Shown here: positions 1 to 9,277 of the stretch, piece after piece
Position numbering within the stretch: position 1 is the stretch's first letter
How the letters are laid out: every line of letters begins with the position of its first letter
Assembly: GCA_019873665.1 (NCBI GenBank)
Contig: JAIOAV010000001.1
Span: 1 to 64,000 of the forward strand
Length of the DNA stretch: 64,000 nucleotides
Source: Chloroflexota bacterium
GTDB lineage: Bacteria; Chloroflexota; Anaerolineae; JAAYEA01
Direction: 5' to 3'
Position numbers and translations under genes: made by a program
Notes under the pieces: generated by a model
Seen by the model: the letters and a program-made list of their open reading frames with translations, nothing else
The model's database searches: none
Told to the model about the DNA's origin: nothing

Positions 1-19
1 GACAAAGATGCGTTTTCAT

Positions 20-39
20 GGTAGCATTGAATTGCTACC
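20..39 (+). promoter_or_regulatory. Short hairpin in the leader of the first gene
   Basis: GGTAGCA (20-26) and TGCTACC (33-39) can form a 7-bp stem with a 6-base loop about 60 bases before the first gene. No U-tract follows. It may be the end of an upstream unit or a 5' UTR element. No -10/-35 pair could be assigned in bases 1-97. Confidence 0.3.
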
Positions 40-97
40 TCAGCTCGTATCTGGCATCTGGAGATGACAGATGGACAGAAGAGAACGGAGGAAGAAT

Positions 98-3000
98 ATG
101 TCTCGAAAACTTCACAGAAAAGCAACGTTCCCTCGAGCGCTGGCGGTAGCATGCCTCGTCGCGATGATCTTTGGGTTGTTTGCGCCTGCGCTGCCCGCAT
201 CCGCCCAGCAAGGCCTCGCCTTCAATACCCTGCGCATCTATGGGTTGGAAGAGGAAGGTGAGGGCTTGCCGGAAAAGACGGCTGGCCTGGCGGGTGCAAC
301 CGATCAGCTGACGGGGCTGGTGGTTGAGGATCCACCGTACACCGATCCGCGAGCGCCCTTCTTGCCACAGCACGAGCAGGCGCCCGAGATGGACTCGGTA
401 ACGTGGAACCCTGTTTGGATGTACGAGAACCAGACCTTTGACGAGAACCAGGCCAAGGGGCTGTACGACAAGATCTTTGCTGGCACCCTGAACGCTTCGG
501 AAAAGGTTTGGCTTCGCGAGTGGTATGAGCCCAACCATTGGGACAAGGACCTCAACGCCAACAGCATCCAAGACGCCCCCGACGAGCAGTATCCGGCCAT
601 CATGCAAGAGTACACCTACATGCTGATGGAGCCCAAGCTCGATACGGACAAGCCGGAACCAGCGTGGGGTCGCGTTGGCGACACCAGCTTTGTGTTTCCC
701 GTGGGCATGCGCGCGTCCGACCTGTTCAATGGCTCTGGCTTTGTCGACACCTCCTCCGACAATGCCCGCTACGGATACGGTCTGACCAGCCTCGACGCCA
801 ACTTTGACGGTATCCCCGATATCGTGTATGTCGAGAGCGAGCTGACCCTCTTTGCGGAAACGGAGATCGCGGCCGATTTCGACGGCGATGGTGTGCTGGA
901 TCCTCTGGATCGGGACACGACGCCGCTCAACGGCAACGAGCTGGCCGTGCTGCGCCTCAATTCCATTCCGGTGGCCCGGGGTGGCTATATTCAGTTCCTC
1001 GATCATATGGTGCAGTTGCGCGATGTCTTTGATGACAGCGTGCTGCTGGACATCTACTATCTGGGTGACATCGTGCCGCGTCGTTTCAACCGCTCTGTCA
1101 CACTCTATACCCGTGACATGGCGCTGGCGGGCACTGATGGTCCTGCCCAGGTGATCACCTCAGTGCGCAACGGCGGCACCGGCACCAACATGTGCAACTT
1201 CCCCACCGGTCCCTGGTTCGTCTACCTGGCGAGCGTGGATACGGTCGAGGAAAGCGCCCGCCTGATGTTGGGCCGCGCGCTCGGCAACACCTTCTCTGGC
1301 ATGGAAGATCGGCCCTATAGCAAGGATGTGCGTCCGGGCGATCCCTGGTTCCTGAAGCGGTTCTATGTGGATGGGCACGAGTACAATGTTACAGCCCTCT
1401 ACACCCGCAACGGCGCCAACATCGAATACGCCTATCGTTGCGCGAATGGCAATGGCCCGGCGAGCTGCGATCTGGACTGCAACGATGATCGTCGCATTGA
1501 CCTGCTCGGCCCGGCGGATCCCACCGAGTTCGAGTTCATCACGCTGCGCACGCCGATCCCCAAGGTGCCGACCCGCATCGAGCAGCATTCAGTTACGCTG
1601 CAGCACTATCTGCCGTTGGACTATCTCTCGATGCTGCCGCCTTATAACTATGAGCACTATATCTTTGCCGACGTGCAGGAGATCAGTGCGTTCGCCACGA
1701 GCTATAGCTGGGTGGACTTTATCGGCCCGTTGATCGGCCCGGTCCCGCCTGTCCTGCAGAAGCATGGTCCCTACCCGTATGTGGTTGAGACCAGCGCTCG
1801 GCGGACGGTCTACACCGATATCCGCGAGATGCGTCACTTCTATGTGCGCGAGCTGCCGAACCCGCAGTTCAGGGGCCAGCTCCTCGAGCTATACGCTGAG
1901 GATCTGGGAGTGTACCCAGAGGCCGAGTACTGGTATGCAGAGCGCTTCGAGGTGCTGCCGAACCAGTACACCGAGCTCGTCTTTCCGGATATCAGCGAGA
2001 CGAGGACCGGCGCCAGAACGCCTGACCTCTACTTGCTGACCAGCGCCTTCTGGGCGCCGCAGGCGGACTACCGGCTCTGGATCCAGGATCAGTCCTCTCC
2101 CATCATCTGGACAGGTGATCGCGTCAAGTTCTGGTATGACCCGCACACCGGCGGCAAAAAGTACAAGGATGATCAGGGCGTCCGCATCTATGGCCGCGGC
2201 AACGAAACCGCCGGCGACCGGAGCGCCACTGATCCGGTGATCTCTGCGCCGGTTGAGGTTCCGCCGTACACCGACCCATATGCGCCCTTCAACCCGAAGA
2301 ACGCGCAGGCGCCGGTGAAGGATATCCTGACCTTCAACCCGATCTATATGGATGAGGAGCATCACGGCCAAGAGCTGCTGAGCAACCTCTACCACTCGAT
2401 CTCGGTGGAGGAAGGGGATGCCCGTGAGAAGGTCTTCTTCCGGATGTGGTATGAGCCCGAGTATGTAGACAAGATCTTGCGCACCAACCCTCTGGTTCAG
2501 TACACGTTCCCGGCGTTGATGCAAGAGTTCACCTACATGTTCGTGGATACCAACGGCGTCGTGGGGAATCCCACGCATGGCCAGCCTGGCACGAGCCACT
2601 TTATCTTCCCGATCGGCACGCGAGCGGAGCAACTCCCTGCGCCGATCGACGCCGAGCTGCCGAACTCGCTGATCCCGAGCTGCGGCTATGGCCTGACGAC
2701 CTTCGATTCGGACTTTGATGGACAAGAGGATATCGTTACCATCCACAGTGAGCAGAGCCTGGCGGCGATGACCGGCGTGGGCGCTGACTTTGACGGTAAC
2801 GGCTCCATTGACCAGCTCATGTCCGCGGAAGGCGTGGCGGCTGGTGGTGCGCTCAATGGCGAAGAGCTGGTGATCTTTGCCGTCGAGAACATCACGCTGC
2901 GCCGTGGCGAGAGCGCTATGTTCCTGGATCACATGGTGACCCTGGAGAACGTGACGCCGAACGGTGCGGAGCTCCAGTTCTGGTACACGGGCGGAGGCCT

Positions 3001-5305
3001 CCACAGCTATGCGGGCGGGGTCTACTCGCTCCATCCCGACAAGATCGGCCTCGCTGGCCTCTATGGCGTGCGCGACATGGCGATCGTCACTCGCACTCGC
3101 GTCCGCCGCATCGCGGCCGGGCAGTCGAACCTTGGCCAGACGGACGGCGCCTGGTTCGCCTGGGTGCAGGCCATCAATACCACGGCGCCCGCGCGGGAGA
3201 CCGTGAACCTGGTGATCGGCCGCGCCCTCGGGGCGACGCATTCGGCCATTGATAATGGCGCGGCGCAGCATGACATGGCGCAGGGCGATCCTTGGTACCT
3301 GAAGCGCTTCTTCGTGGATGGACACGAGTACAATGTCGTGGCGATCCGCGTGCTGCCGGCTGATGTGGTGAACCCCGGTGATGAAGACTGGGAGTTCAAG
3401 TACATCACCATCCGCACGCCGGTCCCCAAGGTGAACTTTGTCAACACGCAGGATTCGCAGAAGCTGGAAGGCTACTTCCGCGGCGACGATCCGATCTGCG
3501 GTGATACGAGCATCATCTCTGTCATGCCGCCGTTCAACTATGAGCACACGATCGTGCGCGATATCCAGGCGGAGCAGACGGAGGATTGCGTGGGCGACCT
3601 GGTCTTTAACCGGCCGCCGCTGGTGATCCGCATCACGGACGAGTCTCGCGAGCCGCAGTTCTTTGGCGAGCTAAAAGAGCTGCTGTATATGACCGGGACG
3701 CTGTCGTCGCCAGTGTGGAGCGTCGAGCAGTTCAACACGCTGCCCGATCAGTACACGGAAGTGCAGTTGCCGCCTGGTGAGCTGTACCACCTGACGCTGG
3801 ACTGGACGACCGATGAGATCGAGATGGCGGACTGGGAATACGAGTCGTGCAGCATCACCACGACGCTGCCGGCGATGGAAGATCCCATGCGCGTCCAGTT
3901 CTGGTATGACCCGACCGACCCATATGACATCTATGTCAATGATGAAGTCGTCGAGTGCCTAGGTGTGACGGTGCGCGGTGTGGTGCACGCGTACAGCGGC
4001 GCCTGCCATGCCACGCACTATATCATCACTGCCGAAGGCGCGACGCTCTACATCTTTGACTCCACGGGTCTGCTGGGGCAGTATGTCGGGCGTGATGTAA
4101 CACTCACCGGCTGCTGCTACGATACCGTGGTATGCGAGCCCGGCATCGAGGTCACTGATCCGGGCGACATCATCCCGCACGCTCCGGCCACGGCGACGCC
4201 GACCCGCACGCCGACGACCGGGCCTACCGCAACCCACACGCCAACGCCGACCCGCACGGCCACGCAGCCGACGGTGCCGGTGAGCGCGACGCCAACGGTG
4301 ACGGGCACGCCGGTAACTGGCGCGACCCCGACGCCGCAGGCAGGCAAGGGCCACATCTCGGGTGTCGTTCGCCTCGAGGGGCGCATGAACCATGCAGGTA
4401 CAACGGTCTCGGTGCCGAGTGTGCCCGGCGCCAACGCGGTAACCGATGCCAGTGGTTGCTTTACGATCTATAACGTGCCCGCTGGCACCTACACGGTCGT
4501 GGCCAAGATCAGCCGCTACCTCTTCTCGCAGAAGAGCGATGTGGTCGTGAACGCTGGTGGAACCACGACGCTGCCGGAGGTGGTGCTGCGCGGTGGTGAT
4601 GCGAACGACGACAACGTCGTTGATATCTTTGACCTGGTGATCCTGGGCCTGGCCTACAACAGCACGCCCGCCGACCCGGATTGGGACGCTCGCGCTGACA
4701 TCAACAATGACAACGCGGTGAACCTGTGGGATTTGGTGCTGGTTGGCACGAACTACAACCGCACTGCACCCACCAGCTGGTCTATCCTCTCGCTCACCAA
4801 GGCATCCAAGACGGCGCTGGAAGCGGCGCAGGCCCGACTGGCCGTCGTCGAGGATAGCGGTGATCTCGTGGTGGAGGTGCGTGTCAGCAAGGCGACGCAA
4901 CTGTACGGTGCCGAGTTCGAGCTCTCCTTCGATCCCAGCGTCCTGGTCGTGCGCGACGCCGATCTAGGACAGGCCGGGGTGCAAATCGAGGGTGGCGACC
5001 TCTTTGCGGCGGACAGCGCCTTTGTCATCGAGAACAGCGCGGATAACACCAAGGGCATCGTCCGGTACGCACTGACGCTGCTGCGGCCCGCTGAGCCAGT
5101 GAGTGGCGAAGGCGTGGTGGCGCGCATCCGCTTCCGTGCTCGCGCCGAGAAGAAGGCGATGGTGAGCATGCCGTATCTCAGCCTCTACAGCAAAGCAACG
5201 GAAAGCGTGCAGGAGATCACCGGAGTGCGGCTGCTCGTCAACATACCGGCCAAGTTCGACAAGGAACTGACGCCTCCGATGCTGCTGAAAGGCGCAAACC
5301 AGTAG
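98..5305 (+). CDS. Secreted multidomain protein with duplicated core, dockerin-like and cohesin-like domains
   Basis: Secreted protein of 1735 residues; no enzymatic role can be named. The start at 98 is preferred to an in-frame ATG at 71 because GGAGG (87-91) lies six bases before it. Residues 1-38 are a Sec signal peptide. Two diverged copies of a unit of about 640 residues follow (about 79-715 and 722-1350). Each opens with PPYTDP and later carries LKRF-VDGHEYNV and FWYDP phrases. A Thr/Pro linker (about 1362-1416) leads to a carboxypeptidase-regulatory-like beta-sandwich (about 1418-1498), a pair of dockerin-type calcium loops (DANDDN and DINNDN, about 1499-1555) and a cohesin-like domain (about 1570-1720). 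Having both interaction modules suggests an assembling or structural surface protein. The domain calls come from motif recognition. The duplicated core matches no family I can name. Confidence 0.8.
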   Translation: MSRKLHRKATFPRALAVACLVAMIFGLFAPALPASAQQGLAFNTLRIYGLEEEGEGLPEKTAGLAGATDQLTGLVVEDPPYTDPRAPFLPQHEQAPEMDSVTWNPVWMYENQTFDENQAKGLYDKIFAGTLNASEKVWLREWYEPNHWDKDLNANSIQDAPDEQYPAIMQEYTYMLMEPKLDTDKPEPAWGRVGDTSFVFPVGMRASDLFNGSGFVDTSSDNARYGYGLTSLDANFDGIPDIVYVESELTLFAETEIAADFDGDGVLDPLDRDTTPLNGNELAVLRLNSIPVARGGYIQFLDHMVQLRDVFDDSVLLDIYYLGDIVPRRFNRSVTLYTRDMALAGTDGPAQVITSVRNGGTGTNMCNFPTGPWFVYLASVDTVEESARLMLGRALGNTFSGMEDRPYSKDVRPGDPWFLKRFYVDGHEYNVTALYTRNGANIEYAYRCANGNGPASCDLDCNDDRRIDLLGPADPTEFEFITLRTPIPKVPTRIEQHSVTLQHYLPLDYLSMLPPYNYEHYIFADVQEISAFATSYSWVDFIGPLIGPVPPVLQKHGPYPYVVETSARRTVYTDIREMRHFYVRELPNPQFRGQLLELYAEDLGVYPEAEYWYAERFEVLPNQYTELVFPDISETRTGARTPDLYLLTSAFWAPQADYRLWIQDQSSPIIWTGDRVKFWYDPHTGGKKYKDDQGVRIYGRGNETAGDRSATDPVISAPVEVPPYTDPYAPFNPKNAQAPVKDILTFNPIYMDEEHHGQELLSNLYHSISVEEGDAREKVFFRMWYEPEYVDKILRTNPLVQYTFPALMQEFTYMFVDTNGVVGNPTHGQPGTSHFIFPIGTRAEQLPAPIDAELPNSLIPSCGYGLTTFDSDFDGQEDIVTIHSEQSLAAMTGVGADFDGNGSIDQLMSAEGVAAGGALNGEELVIFAVENITLRRGESAMFLDHMVTLENVTPNGAELQFWYTGGGLHSYAGGVYSLHPDKIGLAGLYGVRDMAIVTRTRVRRIAAGQSNLGQTDGAWFAWVQAINTTAPARETVNLVIGRALGATHSAIDNGAAQHDMAQGDPWYLKRFFVDGHEYNVVAIRVLPADVVNPGDEDWEFKYITIRTPVPKVNFVNTQDSQKLEGYFRGDDPICGDTSIISVMPPFNYEHTIVRDIQAEQTEDCVGDLVFNRPPLVIRITDESREPQFFGELKELLYMTGTLSSPVWSVEQFNTLPDQYTEVQLPPGELYHLTLDWTTDEIEMADWEYESCSITTTLPAMEDPMRVQFWYDPTDPYDIYVNDEVVECLGVTVRGVVHAYSGACHATHYIITAEGATLYIFDSTGLLGQYVGRDVTLTGCCYDTVVCEPGIEVTDPGDIIPHAPATATPTRTPTTGPTATHTPTPTRTATQPTVPVSATPTVTGTPVTGATPTPQAGKGHISGVVRLEGRMNHAGTTVSVPSVPGANAVTDASGCFTIYNVPAGTYTVVAKISRYLFSQKSDVVVNAGGTTTLPEVVLRGGDANDDNVVDIFDLVILGLAYNSTPADPDWDARADINNDNAVNLWDLVLVGTNYNRTAPTSWSILSLTKASKTALEAAQARLAVVEDSGDLVVEVRVSKATQLYGAEFELSFDPSVLVVRDADLGQAGVQIEGGDLFAADSAFVIENSADNTKGIVRYALTLLRPAEPVSGEGVVARIRFRARAEKKAMVSMPYLSLYSKATESVQEITGVRLLVNIPAKFDKELTPPMLLKGANQ

Positions 5306-5391
5306 ACAGCCGACTGCGAGCATCGTGAGGATAGCTCCTCCGCTACGAACAGGTAACGTGTAGCTCGACGGGCACACGATGGATAGCAGGT

Positions 5392-5431
5392 GTCGGGCAG
5401 GGCTCGGGCAAAAGCCTGGGCCCTGCCTGAC
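5392..5431. terminator. GC-rich hairpin after the first gene
   Basis: GTCGGGCAGGGC (5392-5403) and GCCCTGCCTGAC (5420-5431) form a long stem, with a further small GGC/GCC stem inside. There is no clear U-tract, so intrinsic termination is uncertain. The rest of 5306-5600 shows no convincing gene. The region just before 5601 carries the ribosome binding site GGAGGGAGAAGG. Confidence 0.4.
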
Positions 5432-5600
5432 GAGCACAAGTCGTCAATCCAGTACCTTACCATATGATGTCTGGCGAGTGCATACCCACAGAGCCAAGGA
5501 GACCACGTGCGCGTGTGGACTAGCTTTATCCCCCCAGATCCTGCGGCTGCTCACGTGGGTATGTGAAGGTTATCTGTTCTACCCAGAAGGAGGGAGAAGG

Positions 5601-6758
5601 ATGAAGGTGAGGCGTATGAGTTGGGCAAAAGCGATTAGCGTCGGCATCGTGATGGTGCTCTTGCTGGGCATGCTTCCAGCAGCCAGCATGGCGAATGGAA
5701 CCACAGTCATGGTTCAGCCGGGCTCGGATAGCATCGCGGTGGGAGGCACCACCACAGTCAGTGTCAGAATCGAGGGGGTTACCGATCTGTATGGTGCTGA
5801 AGTCCACATGACTTTCAGCCCCAGCATCGTCCAGGTGGTAGATGCTGACGGCAACTCGGGCAATGGCGTTCAGGTCGCCGCTGGCGATATCTTTGCCGGC
5901 AAGAACGCTTTCAATGCGCTGAATGCGGTCAACAACGGCACTGGCACGATCGACTATGCGATCTCGCTCCTCGGTGAACCGGCTGGCATTACCGGTGCCG
6001 GCAATCTGTTCACTATTACCTTCCGTGGCGTAGCGCCCGGACTGAGCGCGGTGGCGTTCTCGACCGTCCTGCTGGCCTCGCGCGCCGGTGGTCAGATCTC
6101 GGCCAGCTCCGTTAACGGTGCTGTCACGGTGACTGGCGCTCCCCCGGCGACAGCAACACCAACCAGCCCTGCGGCCACCGCAACGGCGACCTCCCCTGCC
6201 GCCACAGCAACGGCTACAGCTACCTCGATCCCCGGCACGGTCTGCACCTATGTCGTGCAGTGGGGCGACACGCTCTATCGTATCGCCCTCCGCTATAACA
6301 CGACGGTGAGCCATCTTGTCACGCTGAACGGCCTGGCGAACCCGAACTATATCCGCGCGGGCATGACGTTGAAAGTGCCCTGCGTGACCCCTGTGACGCC
6401 GGTGCCTGTCACGCCAGTGCCGGGCACGTGCAGTGGCGTCATCTACACCGTGGTCAGCGGCGACACACTTTCCAGCATCGCTCGCCGCTACGGGGTGACG
6501 CTCTCGGCCATCCTGGCGGCCAATTATATCCCGAACCCCAACTACATCTGGGTCGGGCAGAAAATCTGCATCCCTGGTGTGAGTGGACCGACCGTCACGC
6601 CGCAGCCAGGATGCCGCGCGTACTATACGGTGCTGCCGGGCGATACCCTGTTGGGCATCGCGGCCAAGTTCGGCACAACCTACTGGGCAATTGCTATCGC
6701 CAACAACATCCCCAACCCGAACTTGATCTTTGCTGGCCGCACTCTCTGTATCCCGTAA
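5601..6758 (+). CDS. Secreted cohesin-like protein with three LysM domains
   Basis: A 385-residue exported protein. ATG 5601 is chosen because GGAGGGAGAAGG lies immediately upstream and residues 1-30 then form a clear signal peptide. Residues about 31-180 are a cohesin-like beta-sandwich (LYGAEVHMTFSPSIVQVV and a GDIFAG turn resemble the cohesin domain of the previous gene). A Thr/Ala/Pro linker follows. Three LysM repeats lie at about 213-261, 279-325 and 337-385, each with a GDTL motif and a paired NPN-I-G ending. Cysteines flank the repeats and may form disulfides. LysM domains bind N-acetylglucosamine polymers such as peptidoglycan, so the protein probably fixes a cohesin-like receptor to the wall. 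The anchoring role is inference. Confidence 0.85.
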   Translation: MKVRRMSWAKAISVGIVMVLLLGMLPAASMANGTTVMVQPGSDSIAVGGTTTVSVRIEGVTDLYGAEVHMTFSPSIVQVVDADGNSGNGVQVAAGDIFAGKNAFNALNAVNNGTGTIDYAISLLGEPAGITGAGNLFTITFRGVAPGLSAVAFSTVLLASRAGGQISASSVNGAVTVTGAPPATATPTSPAATATATSPAATATATATSIPGTVCTYVVQWGDTLYRIALRYNTTVSHLVTLNGLANPNYIRAGMTLKVPCVTPVTPVPVTPVPGTCSGVIYTVVSGDTLSSIARRYGVTLSAILAANYIPNPNYIWVGQKICIPGVSGPTVTPQPGCRAYYTVLPGDTLLGIAAKFGTTYWAIAIANNIPNPNLIFAGRTLCIP

Positions 6759-6810
6759 CGCTAGTCGTTGCAGCGGACAAGGGAACCACAGCCCATAGTA
6801 TCTCGGCCAA

Positions 6811-6844
6811 GAGGGCTATTGGGGGCGCGTCCCCAATAGCCCTC
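6811..6844. terminator. Long perfect hairpin between two cohesin genes
   Basis: GAGGGCTATTGGGG (6811-6824) and CCCCAATAGCCCTC (6831-6844) form a perfect 14-bp stem with a 6-base loop. No U-run follows, so it may end or stabilise the upstream transcript rather than act as a classical terminator. Confidence 0.5.
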
Positions 6845-6890
6845 GGCATTCATCCCCCTTTGCCATACCTTTTGTCCGGAGAAATCGTGC

Positions 6891-9230
6891 ATGATAAAAG
6901 CTAGGGCATGCTCTCCTCTGACCGTCATCCTGCTCGCTCTGCTGCTGCTACAGCCTTTGTTGAGCCAAGCTGCCGCCGCACCATCGCGCGACGCGTCGCT
7001 GGCGCAGATCGCCAAAGTCAGCATCCAGCCGGCTGTCCAGAGCGTCATGGTGGGGCAGGATGTCTTTGTAGAGGTCGTGATTGAGGATGTGGTGGATCTG
7101 TTCGGCCTTCAGATCGCATTGCAGTTCTGGCCCGAATACGTGATCGTGCCAGAGGATTTCGACGCGATGCCATTGGTGGATGGCATTCAAATCGAGGGGG
7201 GACAGATCTTTGGTGGCCGCCCCATCTTTGAAGCGCCTCTGGTGGAGAATATTGCCGACAATGAGGCGGGCGAGGTGCGCTATTCTACGGGTTTGATGGG
7301 CCGTCCGGGCGTGTCTGGCAGCGGCGTTCTCATGCGCGTCAAGTTCCGGGGCGTTCAGGTGGGTGCCACATCCCTGCTCCTGAGCAAAGTTAGGCTGGTG
7401 AACTCTGCCACACAGGAGATCAGCGTGTTGGTACAATCGGGCGGCGCGATAGACGTCGTGGCAGCGGGACCGACATGGACTACCACTCCGACCACGACGC
7501 TGACGCCGACACGAACGCCAACGGGGACTAATACGGTGGGTGCGACGCCGACCCCCACGCTGACCGGGACGGCGACACGCACAGCGACAGTGACCAACAC
7601 GGCCACCGTGACGCGCACACCTACGCTGACGCCGACGCCAACGGTTTCGCCGACGCCGACCGTCTCGCCCACGCCGACAGCCACCCTTGTCAAAAGCGTG
7701 CAGATGCGACTGGACCCCGCGACGGACAATGTGATCGTTGACGAGATCTTTCCCTTGCAGATTCGCATTGACGCAGGATCGCAACCTGTGGATGCCGCCA
7801 AGGCGCGGCTTGACTTTGATCCCGCGTTGCTGCAGATCGTCAACAGCGATGGCTCTCCCGCCAGTGCGATCGTGCCGGGCAGCGACCTCGGCAACGTCGT
7901 CGAGAACAGTGTGGATAACGTTGCCGGCAAGATCAACTATCAGGCGAATGTGTCTGCCGCACCCTACCCGATGGGGACCTTTGTGCTGGCGACGGTGTGG
8001 GTTCGAGCCCTCGCTCCCACCGCCGGGACGGTCATCTTCTTTAGCAGCGCTGCCCCGCGGGAAAGCGATGTGCTGTTTCGTTACACCAGCGTGCTTTTGG
8101 CCACACACCCGGCCACTATAGTGATCAGCGCCACCGGCCCCACGCGCACGCCCTCCCATACGCCGACAATCACGGTGACGTCCACAGTGACAGCGACATC
8201 TCCGGCGACAGCGACGCCCACGGCGACTTGGACGCCAACCCGCACGGCTATGCCAACGGCCAGCGCCAGCCCGACGGTGACGGCGACGCCCAGCCGAACC
8301 CGGACCGCCACCCCCACTCCGCGTCCCTGGTCTGGCAAGACCCACTTGCCGCTGGTCACCAATCTCTACCCGCTACCGCCGACTCCCACGCCCACCGCGA
8401 CCGCGACAGCCACACGTACGCCAACGCGCACGGCGACGCCTACCAGTACACCGACCCATACGGCGACATCTACGGCGACGGCCACTGCGACGGCCACTGA
8501 CACCGAGACGCCGACCGGCACCCCGACGATCACTCACACGCCGACGGTTACGCGCACTGCTACGGCTACGGCGACGCCGACGAACACTCTTACGCCAAGC
8601 CACACGCCGACGGTCACGCACACGCCGAGCATCACGCCGACGCCGACGATCACCAGCACTGGCACACCGACGCCCACCCGTCCTCCGATTGAGCAGCTTG
8701 TGGTGGACCCAGGGTTTGAGCAACACAGCCCCGCATGGGTGATCCCGCCAGATAGCACCTACCCAGCGGCGTACGCCAGCGAGCGCCAGCATGAAGGGGT
8801 GTGGTCCATGCGAGCGGGTATCGTTTATGGGCCGGACCAGTATAGCACCTCGGCGTTCCAGCAGACGATCACGCTGCCGTCGGACCTGCGCTCGGCGATT
8901 TGCCGCTTCTACTACTTCCCGATCACCAATGATGTGGATGGCGACCATCAGGCGTTCATGGTCATACAGGATGGCACAATCTATCCGGGCTGGCAATATC
9001 TGAGCAACGAGCGGTGGTGGAAGCTCTCCGAGTTCGGCCTGTTACACTGGGCGGGCAAGACGATCACGCTCCGCTTCCAGGTATTCAACGATGGCGACGG
9101 CAAGACCACAGCCATGTACGTGGACGATGTACAGGTGATCGTCGAGCGTTGGGGAAGCACAGCGCCAGAGGTGATCCATCTCAGTCGCGATGCGAGCGGG
9201 CTGGGACCGGGGTTGGTGCTGAAGAGATAG
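6891..9230 (+). CDS. Secreted protein with two cohesin-like domains, Thr/Pro linkers and a C-terminal beta-sandwich
   Basis: A 779-residue secreted protein. Residues 1-28 are a signal peptide. A first cohesin-like domain spans about 38-190, with DLFGLQIALQFWPEY and a GGQIFGG turn. A Thr/Pro linker reaches about 265. A second, more diverged cohesin-like domain lies at about 268-413 (DAAKARLDFDPALLQIV). A second linker of nearly 190 residues follows, interrupted near 480-497 by KTHLPLVTNLYP. The last 180 residues start LVVDPGFEQ and resemble a carbohydrate-binding jelly-roll (FQQTITLP, ITLRFQVFNDGDGKTTAMYVDD segments). The linker DNA is a run of imperfect ACG-CCG repeats. It is probably a cell-surface or matrix scaffold; ligands are unknown. 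Confidence 0.8.
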   Translation: MIKARACSPLTVILLALLLLQPLLSQAAAAPSRDASLAQIAKVSIQPAVQSVMVGQDVFVEVVIEDVVDLFGLQIALQFWPEYVIVPEDFDAMPLVDGIQIEGGQIFGGRPIFEAPLVENIADNEAGEVRYSTGLMGRPGVSGSGVLMRVKFRGVQVGATSLLLSKVRLVNSATQEISVLVQSGGAIDVVAAGPTWTTTPTTTLTPTRTPTGTNTVGATPTPTLTGTATRTATVTNTATVTRTPTLTPTPTVSPTPTVSPTPTATLVKSVQMRLDPATDNVIVDEIFPLQIRIDAGSQPVDAAKARLDFDPALLQIVNSDGSPASAIVPGSDLGNVVENSVDNVAGKINYQANVSAAPYPMGTFVLATVWVRALAPTAGTVIFFSSAAPRESDVLFRYTSVLLATHPATIVISATGPTRTPSHTPTITVTSTVTATSPATATPTATWTPTRTAMPTASASPTVTATPSRTRTATPTPRPWSGKTHLPLVTNLYPLPPTPTPTATATATRTPTRTATPTSTPTHTATSTATATATATDTETPTGTPTITHTPTVTRTATATATPTNTLTPSHTPTVTHTPSITPTPTITSTGTPTPTRPPIEQLVVDPGFEQHSPAWVIPPDSTYPAAYASERQHEGVWSMRAGIVYGPDQYSTSAFQQTITLPSDLRSAICRFYYFPITNDVDGDHQAFMVIQDGTIYPGWQYLSNERWWKLSEFGLLHWAGKTITLRFQVFNDGDGKTTAMYVDDVQVIVERWGSTAPEVIHLSRDASGLGPGLVLKR

Positions 9231-9241
9231 GATCCCGAAAA

Positions 9242-9277
9242 CCAATTGCCCCCACCCGGACAGGTGGGGGCAATTGG
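9242..9277. terminator. Perfect 15-bp hairpin between converging genes
   Basis: CCAATTGCCCCCACC (9242-9256) pairs perfectly with GGTGGGGGCAATTGG (9263-9277), leaving a 6-base loop. It fills the gap between two converging genes and probably ends transcription from both sides, although no U-tract is present. Confidence 0.6.

Noticed and set aside
1889-3547. A 552-codon open frame on the minus strand opposite the first secreted protein
   Set aside because: It mirrors the third-position GC bias of the plus-strand gene, has no ribosome binding site and a low-complexity His/Arg-rich composition.
7480-8690. A CRISPR-like or tandem repeat array
   Set aside because: The short repeats are in frame, encode a Thr/Pro linker, and have no regular spacers.
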